Made by a program: the position numbers and the translations under genes. Source: Anaspis maculata (lineage: Eukaryota > Arthropoda > Insecta > Coleoptera > Scraptiidae). Taken from it: DNA of 64,000 bases. The notes beneath the pieces were generated by a model. The model was not told where the DNA came from and searched no databases. It saw only the letters and a list, made by a program, of their open reading frames with translations. The stretch is from the NCBI GenBank assembly GCA_949128115.1, contig OX421965.1, positions 52,753,257 to 52,817,256 of the forward strand, read 5' to 3'. Positions 1-12,349 of this stretch are shown here, piece after piece (the first letter of the stretch is position 1; the number at the start of each line of letters is the position of its first letter).

Positions 1-1058
1 TTACATCTTGCTGAGTTCTGGTTAGCCTATGGTATGGGGTGCTTGATTCATTTCTATTGCGCGTATTATACTCGTGAAAGTCGCAATTCTTCCTTGCAGT
101 CTCGTTTTGCTTGAAATGCATAATTGTATTAAAAATGTAAATGCTAGGAAGTGTCAATATTTTGAGGTGCTTGAAGAGTGGCTTGCAGTTGCAATGTTTT
201 CATATTGTAAAAAAAAATGAGTAAGGGGGGGGGGGTATTTTGCTCAAACGGCCCCTTTGAAATCTAAAAAAATTATTTATACTCGGGGGCTCCAATCCCT
301 AGAGCCCCCTCTGCTCCTTGCATATCGATGGGGGGCGACAAAATTGGATTTTGCAGCTCTTAAAAAAAAGCCGAGATCCGGAACTGCGGAACACAGGCTA
401 CGAGTTGCGAAGCTAGTGCATCCGAGGAAACATGAAACATGCGCGATGGCTTGGATCATTTGATTTAATTGGAGATACCAATGATCGAGTAAGATACATC
501 TGCCCAATTGGCGGAGGCGCCGCTGCAGAACACGCTGGTAATACACGCGAATAGTGTTGACCTGTTCAAGAGTCACCGCGACTGTTACTAGCGGCGGCCA
601 GTGTGAGTGTCTTAGAACCACCCAACCACATCTTGTCTGTTTACGTTAACGAGTCGTAACAAAATACATAATAACCCCCATTGTCCAGTCACTGTCAGAT
701 AGTTTCAACAGGTTCAAAGAGTAATGGTAAACGAAAGAACCTTTTTCTCAAGTCAACTAGAGGACTAAAAGCATGAACCTTCACTAGTATGCTCTGAGTT
801 TTGCATAGTACCGTGTACCGCCTGTATGTTGGACTCTGTGAGTAGAAAATAAATGTATCTGCGAAACCTCAAATTTTCATGTGCAAATCCTGGGTGGCAT
901 GTATGTATGAACAACACGGACTGGCCGTTGTTCAGGCCGCGAAATCCGGATATTGGCGAATTGTCGGGGTAGTAAAGCGCGTTTAAAAATTAGTCTGCAA
1001 CAGCCCAATCCATTCAAATGGGGGAATAAAACCCGGACACAACACAAACACGTAGTTT
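1..1058. other. No gene recognised
   Basis: AT-rich sequence with a run of G (about 226-236). Short open frames at 257-621 begin at non-ATG codons and overlap on both strands, and none resembles a known protein. I see no repeat boundaries here. It ends at the target site of the first hAT element. Confidence 0.4.
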
Positions 1059-1078
1059 GAAATATCTAGGGTTTCACG

Positions 1079-1222
1079 AGACCAAGACCAAGACCAAGAC
1101 CCGCTTGGTCTTGGTCTTGGTCTCGAAAATGTCTGAAAATCTGGTCTTGGTCTTGGTCTTGGTCTTGGTCTTGACAGCAAGAGTCTTGGTCTTGACGTGG
1201 AGGTCTTGGTCTTGGTCTCGAG
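1079..1222. repeat. Subterminal GGTCTT hexamer array, left end
   Basis: Irregular tandem copies of GGTCTT and its complement AAGACC just inside the left terminal repeat, with an internal switch of orientation near 1105. Such subterminal hexamers are typical transposase-binding or spacing repeats in hAT elements. The open frames reading through them are repeat artefacts. Confidence 0.85.
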
Positions 1223-1620
1223 TCTCGATTCCCCAATCCCCAAGTCCAAAATAAAAATACAACAACAAGAATAATAATTTAAAAAACTATTGCCTCGACT
1301 ATTACGAACCCTATCAAACTAAATTATTATTTTTTATCAACAATTTCCAAAGCTACAATGCCTTGAACGAATTTCAACTAGAACTCCAAGCGTCTCCAAG
1401 CGAAGATTAAGATGGAATTAGAAAATTTTTGTTTGTTCTTTAAATAAAACACAATACATAAACTTTGGATTCTTTGTATTTTTAAGAAACACCCTCAAAC
1501 AAAGTAGTTTTGAAAACCCCCGCAAGTACCTACTATATGGGAAACAGAGAAAAGCAAAGAGGCTATGCCGGGTTGTAATTGTGGGTAGGTATACATATAG
1601 AAAACGATGTATTTTTATTT

Positions 1621-1799
1621 GGGCTGGTTATTCAATACGTCCTACTAATTTGTTAGATTTTACTTTTGAAAGATTATTTTCAAGAGCTGCGTTTACAATT
1701 CGCAAAGAGCGAAATCGCTTAAACGCTGAATCGGCGCAAAGCTTGCTTTGTATAAATTCATGGGCCACATGCAAGTTGTCGAAACAAATTACCGAATAA
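1621..1799 (+). pseudogene. hAT transposase C-terminal fragment
   Basis: The frame ending at the stop near 1799 contains a segment reading ERLFSRAAFTIRKERNRLN and then a leucine-rich stretch ending in NSW. This matches the hAT C-terminal dimerisation block, where a SERxFS motif is followed by RxRL and a hydrophobic helix. Only this last part of the catalytic protein is visible; the RNase H-like catalytic core has been lost or degraded. It lies inside the 1067-2260 element in the expected 3' position, so it is the remnant of that element's own transposase. The ORF opens at a non-ATG codon and has no independent start. Confidence 0.65.
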
Positions 1800-2098
1800 A
1801 CTTTTTACGTATGTTTTTTATTTTTGTTAAAATTTAAGATCTTTGAATTGCGTTATTTTTGTTATACTTACATTATAATATATTAAATGTTATATTTCCA
1901 TACCTTCATGCAATAACTAATAATAAAAGTAAAAGTTCTAATCGAGGCAGTGTTCTTAAGTCAATCACATAATATTTAACATTCCTAAAAATGAACCTGA
2001 CCACAGACTTGCATAATATGGTATATACTGTTGCTCGCATCTAGCTAGATTTTTTTTCTTTGAATTAGTCAAAATACGGAAAAAAAGTCGAGACTCGA

Positions 2099-2248
2099 GA
2101 CCAAGACTTGAAAAGTCTTGGTCTTGGTCTTGGTCTTGGGGGCCAAGTCTTGGTCTTGGTCTCGACAATAAAATGATGGTCTTGGTCTTGGTCTTGGTCT
2201 TGAATTCGAGACCAAGACCAAGACCAAGACCAAGACCAAGGCCGGTCT
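2099..2248. repeat. Subterminal GGTCTT hexamer array, right end
   Basis: Counterpart of the left-end array: GGTCTT tracts followed by AAGACC tracts leading into the right terminal inverted repeat of the hAT element. The two arrays are roughly mirror images, so the element end can fold back on itself. Confidence 0.85.
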
Positions 2249-2268
2249 CGTGAAACCCTAGAAATATC

Positions 2269-5200
2269 TGAAGCAATGAGGAGGAGGGGTAATTAGTGGG
2301 AGTTTATTTTGCCATTACCCGGTGTGGGTAGCAGGGATAGGTAATTGTTGCATTTTAATACATGTGTGCTAATGGGATATTGCAGAACGTGCCTCGAATA
2401 TGAGTGCGAGTCGAATATGAGCTGGCGGGCAAGCTACCCGCCGCCGCCAGAGAGCTAAGAATGAAAATTTAGGGTTTTGTGTTGTGCTGTGCTGCTGTGC
2501 TGTTTCAGACTGTCCCGGTATTGGCCGTGTTGCAATGGGGTAAAGTATAACTGGCCGGAAATGAGAAGCACATACTGGCCGGAATTACAAACCTATGTAA
2601 CTAAACACGGCCGACATTCACATTCACGCGATTTTAATACGGGAAATTGGAAACCAGACAATGCAAATTTCCCTGCTCGTGCTGCCTTGGATTTGTGGCC
2701 GTTCTATGCAAATTTTAATTAATGCTTTTGAAGATCGGTCAAAACGACATGTATGTACTAAGGCATATACGATCTGCATTTCGACGTGCCATGCCCGCCG
2801 GCGTTTCTGGCCAATAACGATGGGAATTGTTGTGTAGAATTCCCATGTCTCCCGTCACGGATCCTCTCCAATCATCATTTTATGCATTCCATCAGGTATA
2901 CATGACGACATGTCTATCCGGAGAAAACTATTATATCCACTTTCATCATATTTAACAGTGAAAATGATTTTTTCATGGTCTACGCCAAGACACCGTGCAG
3001 TTACCCTAGCCCGCAATAATGGTTTTCTGGAACTTAGTAATTTAACTACCTTGCATTATTCAAGCTAAGAATTGTATTCAATTTGATTGGTTACCTCTAA
3101 ACGCTGCCGACGCTGCAGCATGTTAGGTACTGTGTACTTACAGTGAAGACATTAATCTTCCAACGCTATTAGTCTACTAATCTTGGAATTTTTTGAGCGT
3201 TTTTGTTATAAAAGGACAGCATTTATTTATCAAAATAAAGTGCGATCAAATCGTTTCGATTTTTAACAAAACTAACTAATCGTGTCGGGCTTGAACAGTG
3301 GTTTTTTTTTACCTACTGAAATAACTACACACATCGTTACGTTTCTGAGATATTTTATTTCCAAAGGGAACTGGAACGCGACATCGACATGGGACATCTC
3401 GATCGAGACCTAAACAGATACTCATAAACTTTATTTTATTATCATTTCATAAAAATCAACTCCGAGTCATCAGGCCTGCTTTATAGGGCTTAATTTTACG
3501 AACCTGCCCGCGACTACATCATATAGTGGGTATACCTCCTCCAGTTCGTATATCGCCCTCATGGGCAATAAAAGACCCAACACAGTCATCGAGATCAACC
3601 GGCGAATAAACCTAAACGCCAATTTATCGTAAACCGTAAAAAATTAAACAAGAGAACACATAAAAGAAAAGAAAGCCGACATGGACATAAAGATAAGAAA
3701 TTGGCGGAGAAACGACGAGAGAACGACGTCTAACTGTAATATCCGCCTGTTATGGGTATCATCTCGCAATGTGTTGCGATTTATACGCGGAGACATTGCT
3801 TTCACGTCTTCTACGCCTCTTCTCGGGGGTCCGCTTTTCGCTTAACCGCCGAACACTTAGGACTTTTACTGAATCATTCATATTGCACTTGTCCACTCTT
3901 TCACTTTGTAAATCCAAAAACACCCCAAGCGCTTTTGTAATAATCATTCTCCTACAGCTACTGTTCAGTTGAAACTAGGTTTTTCAACTCGTTTCTTGAG
4001 TCTTTTGCTATACGCTTGCACTGCAAATAACAAGCAGTTTCCTTACTTATCTTGACAGCTACAACAACAAAAATAGACACATTTTCTTCGACAACAAATG
4101 CTAGCTTGAATTTGGCGACCGTCAGCAGTTAGCTGTCTGCTGCCTGCATGCATATACGACCAGAAAATGATAGTCGAAAAAACTGCTTACAATTTGCCCA
4201 GAATATATTCGCGATTCAATTAAATTTCTCCCGTCACAAAAGACGACTACTAAAAGCGGATTGTAATGAATGGTGACAACCGAAGTTCCAGTAATCAAAA
4301 GTGACATAATGGCAACCAATGATTGCCATCGCCTGCCGCTTGTGCCAGCCATCTTGTGGCGAGAAAAATTAAGTTAAATCACGAAATGTTGTGAGTTGTG
4401 TCACGGCTTATTTCACCCGCACTCTCTTCCGTTGTATAAATAATTATTCACGGTGACCAGCATCAGCTACATTATGCGTTGCACTTTGTGTAGAGATTAA
4501 TTAGAGTATTTAAAAGGATCAAACCACGAAAAATCTTGGGCGAGAACCAAACGCTTAAGGGCTTAAGCCCTTTGGGTTAGGTTTACCTCAGTCTGCCGGA
4601 AAATTTGTTCGCCGGAAGCGCCGACGAAGAGCGAGACAGAGAACAACGCGCGTTATCAACAAATTAGGGGTTGCTCGCCTCTGGGGATTTGCGATCATAA
4701 TCTTTGCTTACGCGTGATAGTAATTATTGTTGTTAAAACCGGCACTTTGTCCACTGAAGAGCGTTTCGCCGACGCGGGAAATTACATCAAAGGAAAGTGC
4801 AACCGGATTAAATCCACACAAAGCGCCTGGGCGAACGATTAAATCGGTCGGTCTCTACACTTAAATTACTGTTGTACTATAGCGAAACACTGATGTGGCA
4901 TTATTAATAATGTCTTAGCGCCGCGCCTGGATGTCGGAGGACTTAGCGCGCTTGATTAGTTAATTCTTGTACGGCGGTGGCTTTGGTGGTGATTATCAAT
5001 TATTTAAACGGGGCTTTGTTTGTCTGGAAACGATGTTTGGTGATTTAAACATCACAGCGTCGGACTGAGAGGCGCCCATTCATTATGCAAGACATGTTGT
5101 ACCTACCATGGCAGAGGGCATGTTTTATGAAAATGCCGGCAACAATACCTACCTGCCCGGTGCATTGGGAAACATTACATTGCATTAAGTACATAAAACG

Positions 5201-6142
5201 TTGTTTTGAAGATTTTCCAAGTGAATTTTATATCCGCTGGAGCTTCTCCAAGAAACTAGATGGTATAGGTATCGTTCAACAACAAATGATGTTGCAAACC
5301 GCTGAAACATCCGGCAGATTTTGTAAGAACTCCGTACCGACAAACCACACTTGCATTTTGTTTTGAAAATATCAAAAGCTGAAGAAGTACACTGGAGGCT
5401 TCAACAAAGATTTTAGATGCCAAGAACTTGGACAAATACAAAAAGTACAGGGCTTCATTTACAAAAAAATAACAGCCCTGGAGACAGACGTGAGCATTAA
5501 GCAAGGACATTCTACAACAAAAAGTTAAAACAATCAAAAGATGTGGAGGTGTCTATATCGCATGTCGAGTTGAAACACTCTGACAGATGAAGCGCCTAAA
5601 ATACTTCTCGACAATGCAATGTTGCTGATCAACTGAAGAGTTACATTAGAAGTGAAACCAGCACCCTTATTCGTAGCTATCAGAAAATCTGCATTGCACT
5701 TAATGCACAATCAACAAAGGAACCAAACAAAATAACAAGGATAGAAGTACGTACCTGATGCTGCCCTCTTTTTTGATGACTGCAAGAACCGGTGACGACC
5801 ATGTGATTGTAAATTTCCTCAATACTTGCCGCCGTCTAATATCTTCTAAATCTAAAAAGCTTCTTTTTGTAGTGTATAGTATCACGCTGCTTCGAACAGA
5901 AGAATTCTCCTCGGTAGGTAGCGAAGGAGGCACTTTTTTCTCCATGGCTCGTGTCGGTAGTTCCTTCTCAGTTCATTCTTAGTTCATTCGTCAAATGTTT
6001 CGGGTCAGCACATAGTCCCTGCTTCACTTTTGCCACGTGCTTCAAGGATGGGACCTTCGAGGTTTTATCTTCACAGCATGAGATACGCATTAACCCAGCG
6101 CCTTTTCTTGTCGTGTTATTTTGGTTGTCTCATTGGGGCTCA
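2269..6142. other. No gene recognised
   Basis: About 3.9 kb without a supported gene. A short duplication of ACTGGCCGGAA occurs at about 2551-2585. The part around 4360-5090 is richer in CpG, and a TATAAATA sits near 4434, but no coding exon with convincing splice sites could be assigned. Small open frames (for example 3752-3972 and 5085-5366) lack recognisable motifs and overlap each other on both strands. Confidence 0.35.
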
Positions 6143-7419
6143 TGCATGACTAGGCCTGGGCGATTAATCGATTAATCGATTAAAATCGATTCACCCAGGG
6201 AAAAATCTATCCGATTTTGTATTGAACAGTGAATCGATAAATCGAATCGATTTTTCGATTCGATTCGATTCTCTCGATTCGATTCGATCCCTTTCATTCT
6301 ATTCTTTCGATTCGATTTTCTCGTTTCAATTTGTTTGATTGTGATTTCAGTGTTTTTGATTTTTTCAATAATCTGAGCAGCTTAACAATGAAGATCTAAG
6401 CTTGATTCAATTGAAGGAAACATAAAACTTTGAAGTATAAAGATATTCATTATCGTAAAGTTTTTAAACAAAAATCGGTATTTTTTTTATTTAATAAATG
6501 TGAAAATGATACTCAACAGTTATTTTATTTTTTGCACTACCTATATTAAATGCGTTATTTTACGACCTCAAAACAGGGCCTAAAGTGACTCTTTTTAGCC
6601 CTTGGGCAAAAAAGTCGTCATGGCAACGATCGCTCTTCATCCGTCAGAGGAGACGTCACCTTCTATTTTGACGTAACCACTTGATGCGATGCAAAATGGA
6701 CTTCAATTTGTAGGGAACACGAGAGACTACAAGAACAACAAAATTAGCACATTTACATACCAAAACCAATAAATACCTGTTTTATGCTAGTAAGCGATGG
6801 GGCCCCGGCAGCTACGTGTTCAAGATAGGTGATAAGTAACCTGCCACTCGTCCATGCGATCTGGTAGGCTATGACCTGGTTAAATTTCAGGATGTCAAGC
6901 TGCTTTCTTGGGGCACAGCCTACCCCAATTCCGAATTTTGTTGATCGCATGGTAGATCGTGCGACGTACAACCAAGTAATCAGCGCTGCCATGACAATTT
7001 TTCAACGACTCAATAACTCGAAATTTTCAGTCTTGCACTAGGCAGTGCAAAAAACATTGTACGCACCTTGGGCTAAAGTGCGTTTTTTCCCCTTGTGCTT
7101 GCTTCCCTCGGCCTACGGCCTCGGTCGCAATCTCGCACAGCGGGGAAAGAAAGTGGCACTTTATGCCCATAGTACATAAATAACTATTTTGTACACGGAT
7201 TCTAATAAAATAAATCTCATTGAACCTATAGCTTAGGCACGCTAAACTTTTAGGTAGAACAAATTGATGACTGGCCAAATTTGCGTCAAAGTAGTTCTAA
7301 AGGATCTCCCCTACGACATATCAAAAGTCCCAGAGAATCCCGTGTTCGCTTTTCTACTTTTTAGGGCCTTTTTGTACCCTTTTGAGTGAGAATATCACGT
7401 ACTTTATAATATGGTGTAC

Positions 7420-7495
7420 GATGCCTGTAGCCCATTACTAAAGTATCTGCTTGCCGCGAAGGAGGTCCGGGGATCGAATCCCGTCATCTGCTGCA
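7420..7495 (+). other. tRNA-like sequence (Gly-like), left arm
   Basis: Contains an A-box-like TAGCCCATTACTAAAG, an anticodon-arm-like TCTGCTTGCCGCGAAGGA whose loop would read GCC, and a B-box-like GGGGATCGAATCCC forming a plausible T arm. The acceptor ends do not pair well, so a functional tRNA is unlikely. A tRNA-derived promoter segment is the better reading. Confidence 0.4.
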
Positions 7496-7770
7496 TTTTT
7501 TTTTGGCGGAATTGATACTCATCTTCCTGAAAAATCATCAAAAATTAAATCCTGCTGAATTGAAATCATATATTTCTGTTTCACAAGTACTGTGACGTAC
7601 GATCTCGCGCAAAAAGAAAAACGGAGAAACCGAAAATGGCTTGAGACCTTAGCTTCTGGATTTCATGGTCACATTATGTACTTGTGGAACAGAAATATAT
7701 GATTTCAATTGAGCGGGATTTAATTTTTGATGATTTTTTAGGAAGATGAGTATCAATTCCGCCAAAAAAT

Positions 7771-7846
7771 GCAGCAAAAGACGGGATTCGATCCTTGGAC
7801 CTTCTTAGCGGCAAGCAGATACTTTAGCAATGAGCTACAGGCATCG
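7771..7846 (-). other. tRNA-like sequence (Gly-like), right arm
   Basis: Inverted partner of the sequence at 7420-7495. Read on the minus strand it has TAGCTCATTGCTAAAG, closer to a true A box, then the same GCC-type loop and GGATCGAATCCC. The two copies differ at several positions, so the duplication is not recent. Confidence 0.4.
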
Positions 7847-8540
7847 CATACGTGGGATTATTTTGCACCATATTATAAAGTACGTGATATTCTCACTCGG
7901 GGTACAAAAGGCCCTAAAAAGTAGACAAGCGGACACGAGATTCTCGGGGACTTTTGTTATGTCGTAGAGGAGATCCTTCAGGACTACTTTTGCGCAAATT
8001 TGGCCAGTCATCAATTTATTCTACCTTTGGATCTAAGACGTAACGTACCTGGGCTACTAGTACTAGTACTAGCTACTATTTTTGGTTTTAACATACCAAC
8101 TATTGAACACTCTGTTTGTCCTTTGTTTCGTCCTACAAGCCTCCCGAAATCCGGACCTATAAAATACTACCCGCAACCCGCAAGGATAGGTTTTAGCTCT
8201 GCGAAAATAGGTACTTATTATATTAATTATCAGCGAAGAAATGGGAATCAATTTTTCCGAATCGATTTGGTTTTGAAAACTGAATCGATTCAATTTTTTG
8301 CCTGATCGATTTTCCCGATTCGATTTTTCTGGGGAATCGATTTTTCGATTCGATTATTTTGCCGAATCGATTTCTTCGATTCGATTTTATGCCGAATCGA
8401 TTTTTTTCGATTCGAATAGAGCCGATTTTTCACCGAATCGATTTATCATGAAAAAAATCGATTAATCGGTGAGAATCGATTTTATTTGCAAATCGATTTT
8501 CGATTCGGCAAATCGCGAATCGCCCAGGCCTACTCATGAC

Positions 8541-10429
8541 CCTTATCGGTATTTGGATCTTGTTCATCTTGATCCTCTTCTTCGCTCTAAGTAGATACTA
8601 AGTAGGTTACAATCAGCTGTATTGGGTTCAGCGATGCCAGTCGCATGATTATCCTTCGTGCTGTCCACTCATTGGCCCACACACAATTTTCTCGGTATCA
8701 CCAGCTCCAGGCATGCACGGCTTACACTGTCAGTGAACCGAGTCCATGTCTACTTCTACCTTCTCGTCTCCTGCTTTCAACGTACGTTGTCATAATCCAT
8801 AATTTGTTGCAGTCTAGTTTGAGGGGCAACCCGAAAACAGAAAAGTGCGAAGAATTTAGTTGTTCGCAAGCCGCTATAGTGTAGAGGCCACTGGTTAGAA
8901 GCCGATGGCGGACCAATAGGATGATTGTTGGTGCAGGTATCAAAATAGCGTGGGGTTGGCATGGAACGAGAGAACAACAACAAAAATTTACGAGAGCGAG
9001 GTATCTATCATCAATTCTATCATCAAGTCGAACTTGAAACCAAAGTACTACAGAAGCCGATTTAGTTACAGTTGGAACGCGAGAAAATAGTAATGAAATG
9101 TGCGAATAGACGTATCAACAAAGGGATTTGATTGAGATCGCCCAACTAACTATAACGACGTGAGAATGGTGCATGCGGAGTGCTGAAGTCACACTTTCTC
9201 CTTGCTTCTCGTCATGCTGCCGCCAGCGTGATCAGGACTGCAGGCAAGATAAAAGATATCTTTTAGACCAGAACGCCCTGTTCAGGTTAAAGATCACACA
9301 AGGGGTTCTGTTGAATCGATGCCCTTCAGTTGTGATTCAACAGGGGTATAGCTACTACTGTGTTGATTATTTTTCTTATCAATTTTGAATCTCGCTACAC
9401 ACGGTACCGACCACAGAGTAGGTACCGACGCTTGTAGAAATGCACAATTTTTCATCACTCAACTCATGCTTACTCGAAACCTATATCACAGCAAGATAGT
9501 AATCACGATGGTCTTCTGCCAAACACTCATGTTGTACCATCCATTCCGTTTCAGTCGGACTATTTGCCATTCTACAAGGTGTAAGTATTGGGCGTCTTCA
9601 GACAAAAGTGCTTTTTTCCACTACTCAAAGGGATATCTATTCGGTTTTCAGTTTTGGCTGCCTGCTGCCCTTTAGGCTTCAGGAAAGGTTCACCTTTAGT
9701 TTCCGAAAAAAAAAACACCTCACATGAAGGATGTTTTGGCAGACTGAAGTCAAAGAACCATTCCCCTGAACGACGTTCTTGAAGAATAGCAATTGTGAAT
9801 ACCTTATTTCCAACACGAGCTCACTAAGTTGCTGAAAGCTCCAGTTCTCCCGCAATTCAGACAATGCTTGCTGACTTGCTTTCCAAGTTTCTAGAACTGA
9901 AAAACTGTAACGTTCAATTTTTGCACCGGAAAGTTGAAATTAATAGATGGGACAAAAAGAGAGAACGGCCTTATCGCGACCACTTCTTAATGAATTTCAG
10001 GAGTTCAGGAAAAAAGGTAGATAGTGGACGCTAGTTTTAAAGTCGTGCCGAGAGCGTTGATTTCTGAAGCCAAAAGGATTTATTAGTATCCTACCAGAGA
10101 GGTCTTCTGGGATTCTACGGCTACAAAATTTCACCATTGGAATGGTACCTGGCAAAAGGTCCGATTTTCTACGCAAGTATTGCGGATTTTTACGCTCGAG
10201 CACCGACGTTTTCCATCTTGTAGCTACCGCTTCTCGTTATATTCGAAATCGAAAGTTGAAAACAAAATCACAGGCTCTTCTGGTAAGCTATTTTGCTACC
10301 TACAGTCTCCAGAGTGGGTGTTTTATTTCCCGATTTTCCTGAAGAAAAGTGCGCCGTGTAAGCCGATTTTCACACCACCTTCGAGGCTCCAATTTGCGTA
10401 ATTCACACCGTTATATCTCATCCGCTTTG
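8541..10429. other. No gene recognised
   Basis: About 1.9 kb between two mobile elements. Open frames of 60-100 codons on both strands show no family motif and no consistent splice sites. Confidence 0.35.
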
Positions 10430-10431
10430 TA

Positions 10432-12298
10432 GTATGGGGGCATAGGTCGTGCCGTGTGCAGCTTCGTGAAGATATGTAGAGTTATGTCTGAGTCGATTCC
10501 TGGGAGATCAAGGACCATGAAAAATTATGGTGGAATATTCGTATCTACTGCAGGCAAATATGGTGGAGGCGCCAAAATGGGCTTCATCTGGTAATAAGAA
10601 ACTGGCTGAAGCTCGTTTGTTTTTCAACGGATTCCAACATCTGGAACGTCATTTTGTAGACAAAAAAATTCTCTTCTTATTCCATACCTAAATTTACAAA
10701 CGTCATTTCGTGAAACTGTCAAAACTGTATTTATAAGACATGCTAAATTCCGCCCTTTTTTGAAGGTTATCCGATATTTTTGAAACTTGGCAGTATTATA
10801 GATCTTGAGGTGCCCTTTCCGAATTTCCACTTTTCCACTTCGTATCTTTGCCGTTTTGGCCGCCATATTGAAAAGATGGCGCCCAAAAAACAGTTTTTTG
10901 ACAATATCTTGAATTCAACTGCCTCAAAGTTGAAATGTGTGTATGCGGAGGAAAGCCCATCCTAATCTGTGCAATTTGACATATCAGTCATTCATGTGCA
11001 ATTTACGGTTCTTGAGTTAGAGCTTTCAGAACTTCCGGAAGCATCAACTTTCGGCATTCAATCAGCATGTTAAATTGATACCACCGTCATGTAGTAGGCA
11101 AATAACCCATCAATAGCTCTTGGCCATTAACCATAGATAATAAAAATTCAGAAAATCGATCATGGTGATGTTATTTGTGTAATTACAGGGTGAACTGTGG
11201 AAGCAAACTGACTTTAGAAAGAAATAAAGGTAATATAGCATTTGAAGGATATCAGATACATTCGAAACTCATTATTATGATGAAATTTAGGGTCATCATT
11301 CAGAATATCAACTTTTCCACTTCGTATCTTTGCTGTTCTAACCATAATTTTGAAAAAATGGCGCCCAAAAAAAAAATTTTTGTTGTTGGAAATTTGTCAT
11401 AAAATTTTAGAATTCATATCAAGAGTGAAGGTCTATTGAATTCTCTATAATTTGACGTATGGATCACTCATATGCGACTTACGGTTCTCAAGCTACACCT
11501 TCTCAAAGTCAATTTTCCCTTAGAGTTCACCCTGTAGTTGCATAGCAACCGTTACCATGATTAATTTTCTGGATATTAATGGTCTGTGGTTGACAATTTA
11601 TCATTATTTATGGTTAATTTGACCGCCACGTGGAGCTAAGCTCAACTTGACATGCTGATTGGATGACAAAAGTTGATGCTTCAGGGAGCTCTGGAAGCCA
11701 TAACCCAAGAACCGGAAATAGCACGTACACGAGTAAGGTGTCAAATTTTAGAAAATTGAATAAGCTTTCATTCGCATACAAACGCTTCCACCTCACATTG
11801 ACTGAAATGAAGATATTGACAAAAAACTGTTTTTCAGACGCCATCTTTCCAATATGGCGGCCAAAACGGCAAATATACGAAGTGGAAAAGTGGAAATTCA
11901 GGAAGAGCACCTCAAGATCTATAATACTGCCAAGTTTCAAAAATATCAGATAACCTTGAAAAAAGGCCGGAATTTAGCATATCTTATGGAGACAATTTTG
12001 ACAGTTTCCCGAATTGACGTTTGTAAATTCAGGCATGATATAAGAAGAGAATTTTTTGTCTACAAAATGATGTTCCAGATGTTAAAATGCGTTTAAAAAC
12101 AAACGAGCTACAGCCAGTTTCTTATCATCAGATAAAGCCCATTTTGGCGCCTCCACCATATTTGCCTGCAGCAGATGTCAATATTCCACCATAATTTTTC
12201 ATGGTCCTTGATCGCCCAGGAATCGATTAGGACATATCCCTATATATCTTCACGAAGCTGCACACGGCCAAGCCTTTTTTGACCCTATGCCCCCGGAC
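10432..12298. mobile_element. Long palindromic TA-site element
   Basis: An inverted repeat of 1,867 bp flanked by TA on both sides. The left end GTATGGGGGCATAGG pairs with the right end CCTATGCCCCCGGAC. The arms (about 750 bp) match through the whole left part, including the shared stretch around ATGGTGGAGGCGCCAAAATG and its complement. The centre is split by a 349-bp nested element at 11186-11534. There is no transposase, so it is a non-autonomous foldback or MITE-like element. The TA duplication suggests Tc1/mariner-type mobilisation, by inference. Confidence 0.8.
11186..11534. mobile_element. Nested MITE, CAGGGTGAACT ends
   Basis: Begins CAGGGTGAACTGTGG and ends AGAGTTCACCCTG with TA on each side, placed near the dyad centre of the larger palindrome. 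An inner part (about 11310-11370) resembles a piece of the host arm at 10820-10890, with the same ACTTTTCCACTTCGTATCTT core, so guest and host are related families. Confidence 0.8.
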
Positions 12299-12349
12299 TA
12301 TTGTGCATTTCTTCATCCGATTGGGATAATCGTCTTTCCTGTGGTTCAA

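Larger units (their letters stand above)
1067..2260. mobile_element. hAT-type DNA transposon, internally decayed
   Basis: A 1,194-bp element with terminal inverted repeats TAGGGTTTCACGAGACC at the left and its exact complement at the right. It is flanked by the identical 8-bp duplication GAAATATC (1059-1066 and 2261-2268). An 8-bp target duplication and the recognisable hAT C-terminal fragment at 1621-1799 place it in the hAT superfamily. Both ends carry tandem GGTCTT/AAGACC hexamers inside the terminal repeats. No intact transposase remains, so this copy would need a protein supplied from elsewhere. Confidence 0.9.
7245..8030. repeat. Long palindrome within the hAT-like element
   Basis: Two arms of about 350-390 bp, running from GGTAGAACAAATTGATGACT on the left to the matching AGTCATCAATTTATTCTACC on the right, with a short centre near 7600-7670. 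Each arm holds one tRNA-like sequence. It is probably a foldback element inserted in the hAT-like element, or an internal inverted duplication of it. No clear target duplication was found. Confidence 0.75.
6151..8532. mobile_element. hAT-like element with AATCGATT-rich ends
   Basis: The element begins TAGGCCTGGGCGATTAATCG and ends with the complementary ...CGCCCAGGCCTA. The flanking 8-mers TGCATGAC (6143-6150) and CTCATGAC (8533-8540) match at 6 of 8 positions, as expected for an old 8-bp hAT duplication. Hundreds of bases at each end (about 6160-6340 and 8240-8520) are made of degenerate AATCGATT/TTCGATTCG repeats. The interior has no transposase I can recognise and holds a separate long palindrome at 7245-8030. 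Confidence 0.75.

Noticed and set aside
983..1268. Open frames rich in KTKTKT, LVLVLV or RPRPRP
   Set aside because: Produced by the GGTCTT hexamers at the hAT ends, not genes.
7420..7846. Two functional tRNA-Gly genes
   Set aside because: The acceptor stems do not pair convincingly and both copies sit in a transposon palindrome, so I list them only as tRNA-like.
10624..12096. Two similar 80-residue proteins (10624-10866 minus, 11854-12096 plus)
   Set aside because: They are the same sequence on the two arms of the palindrome and have no independent support as genes.
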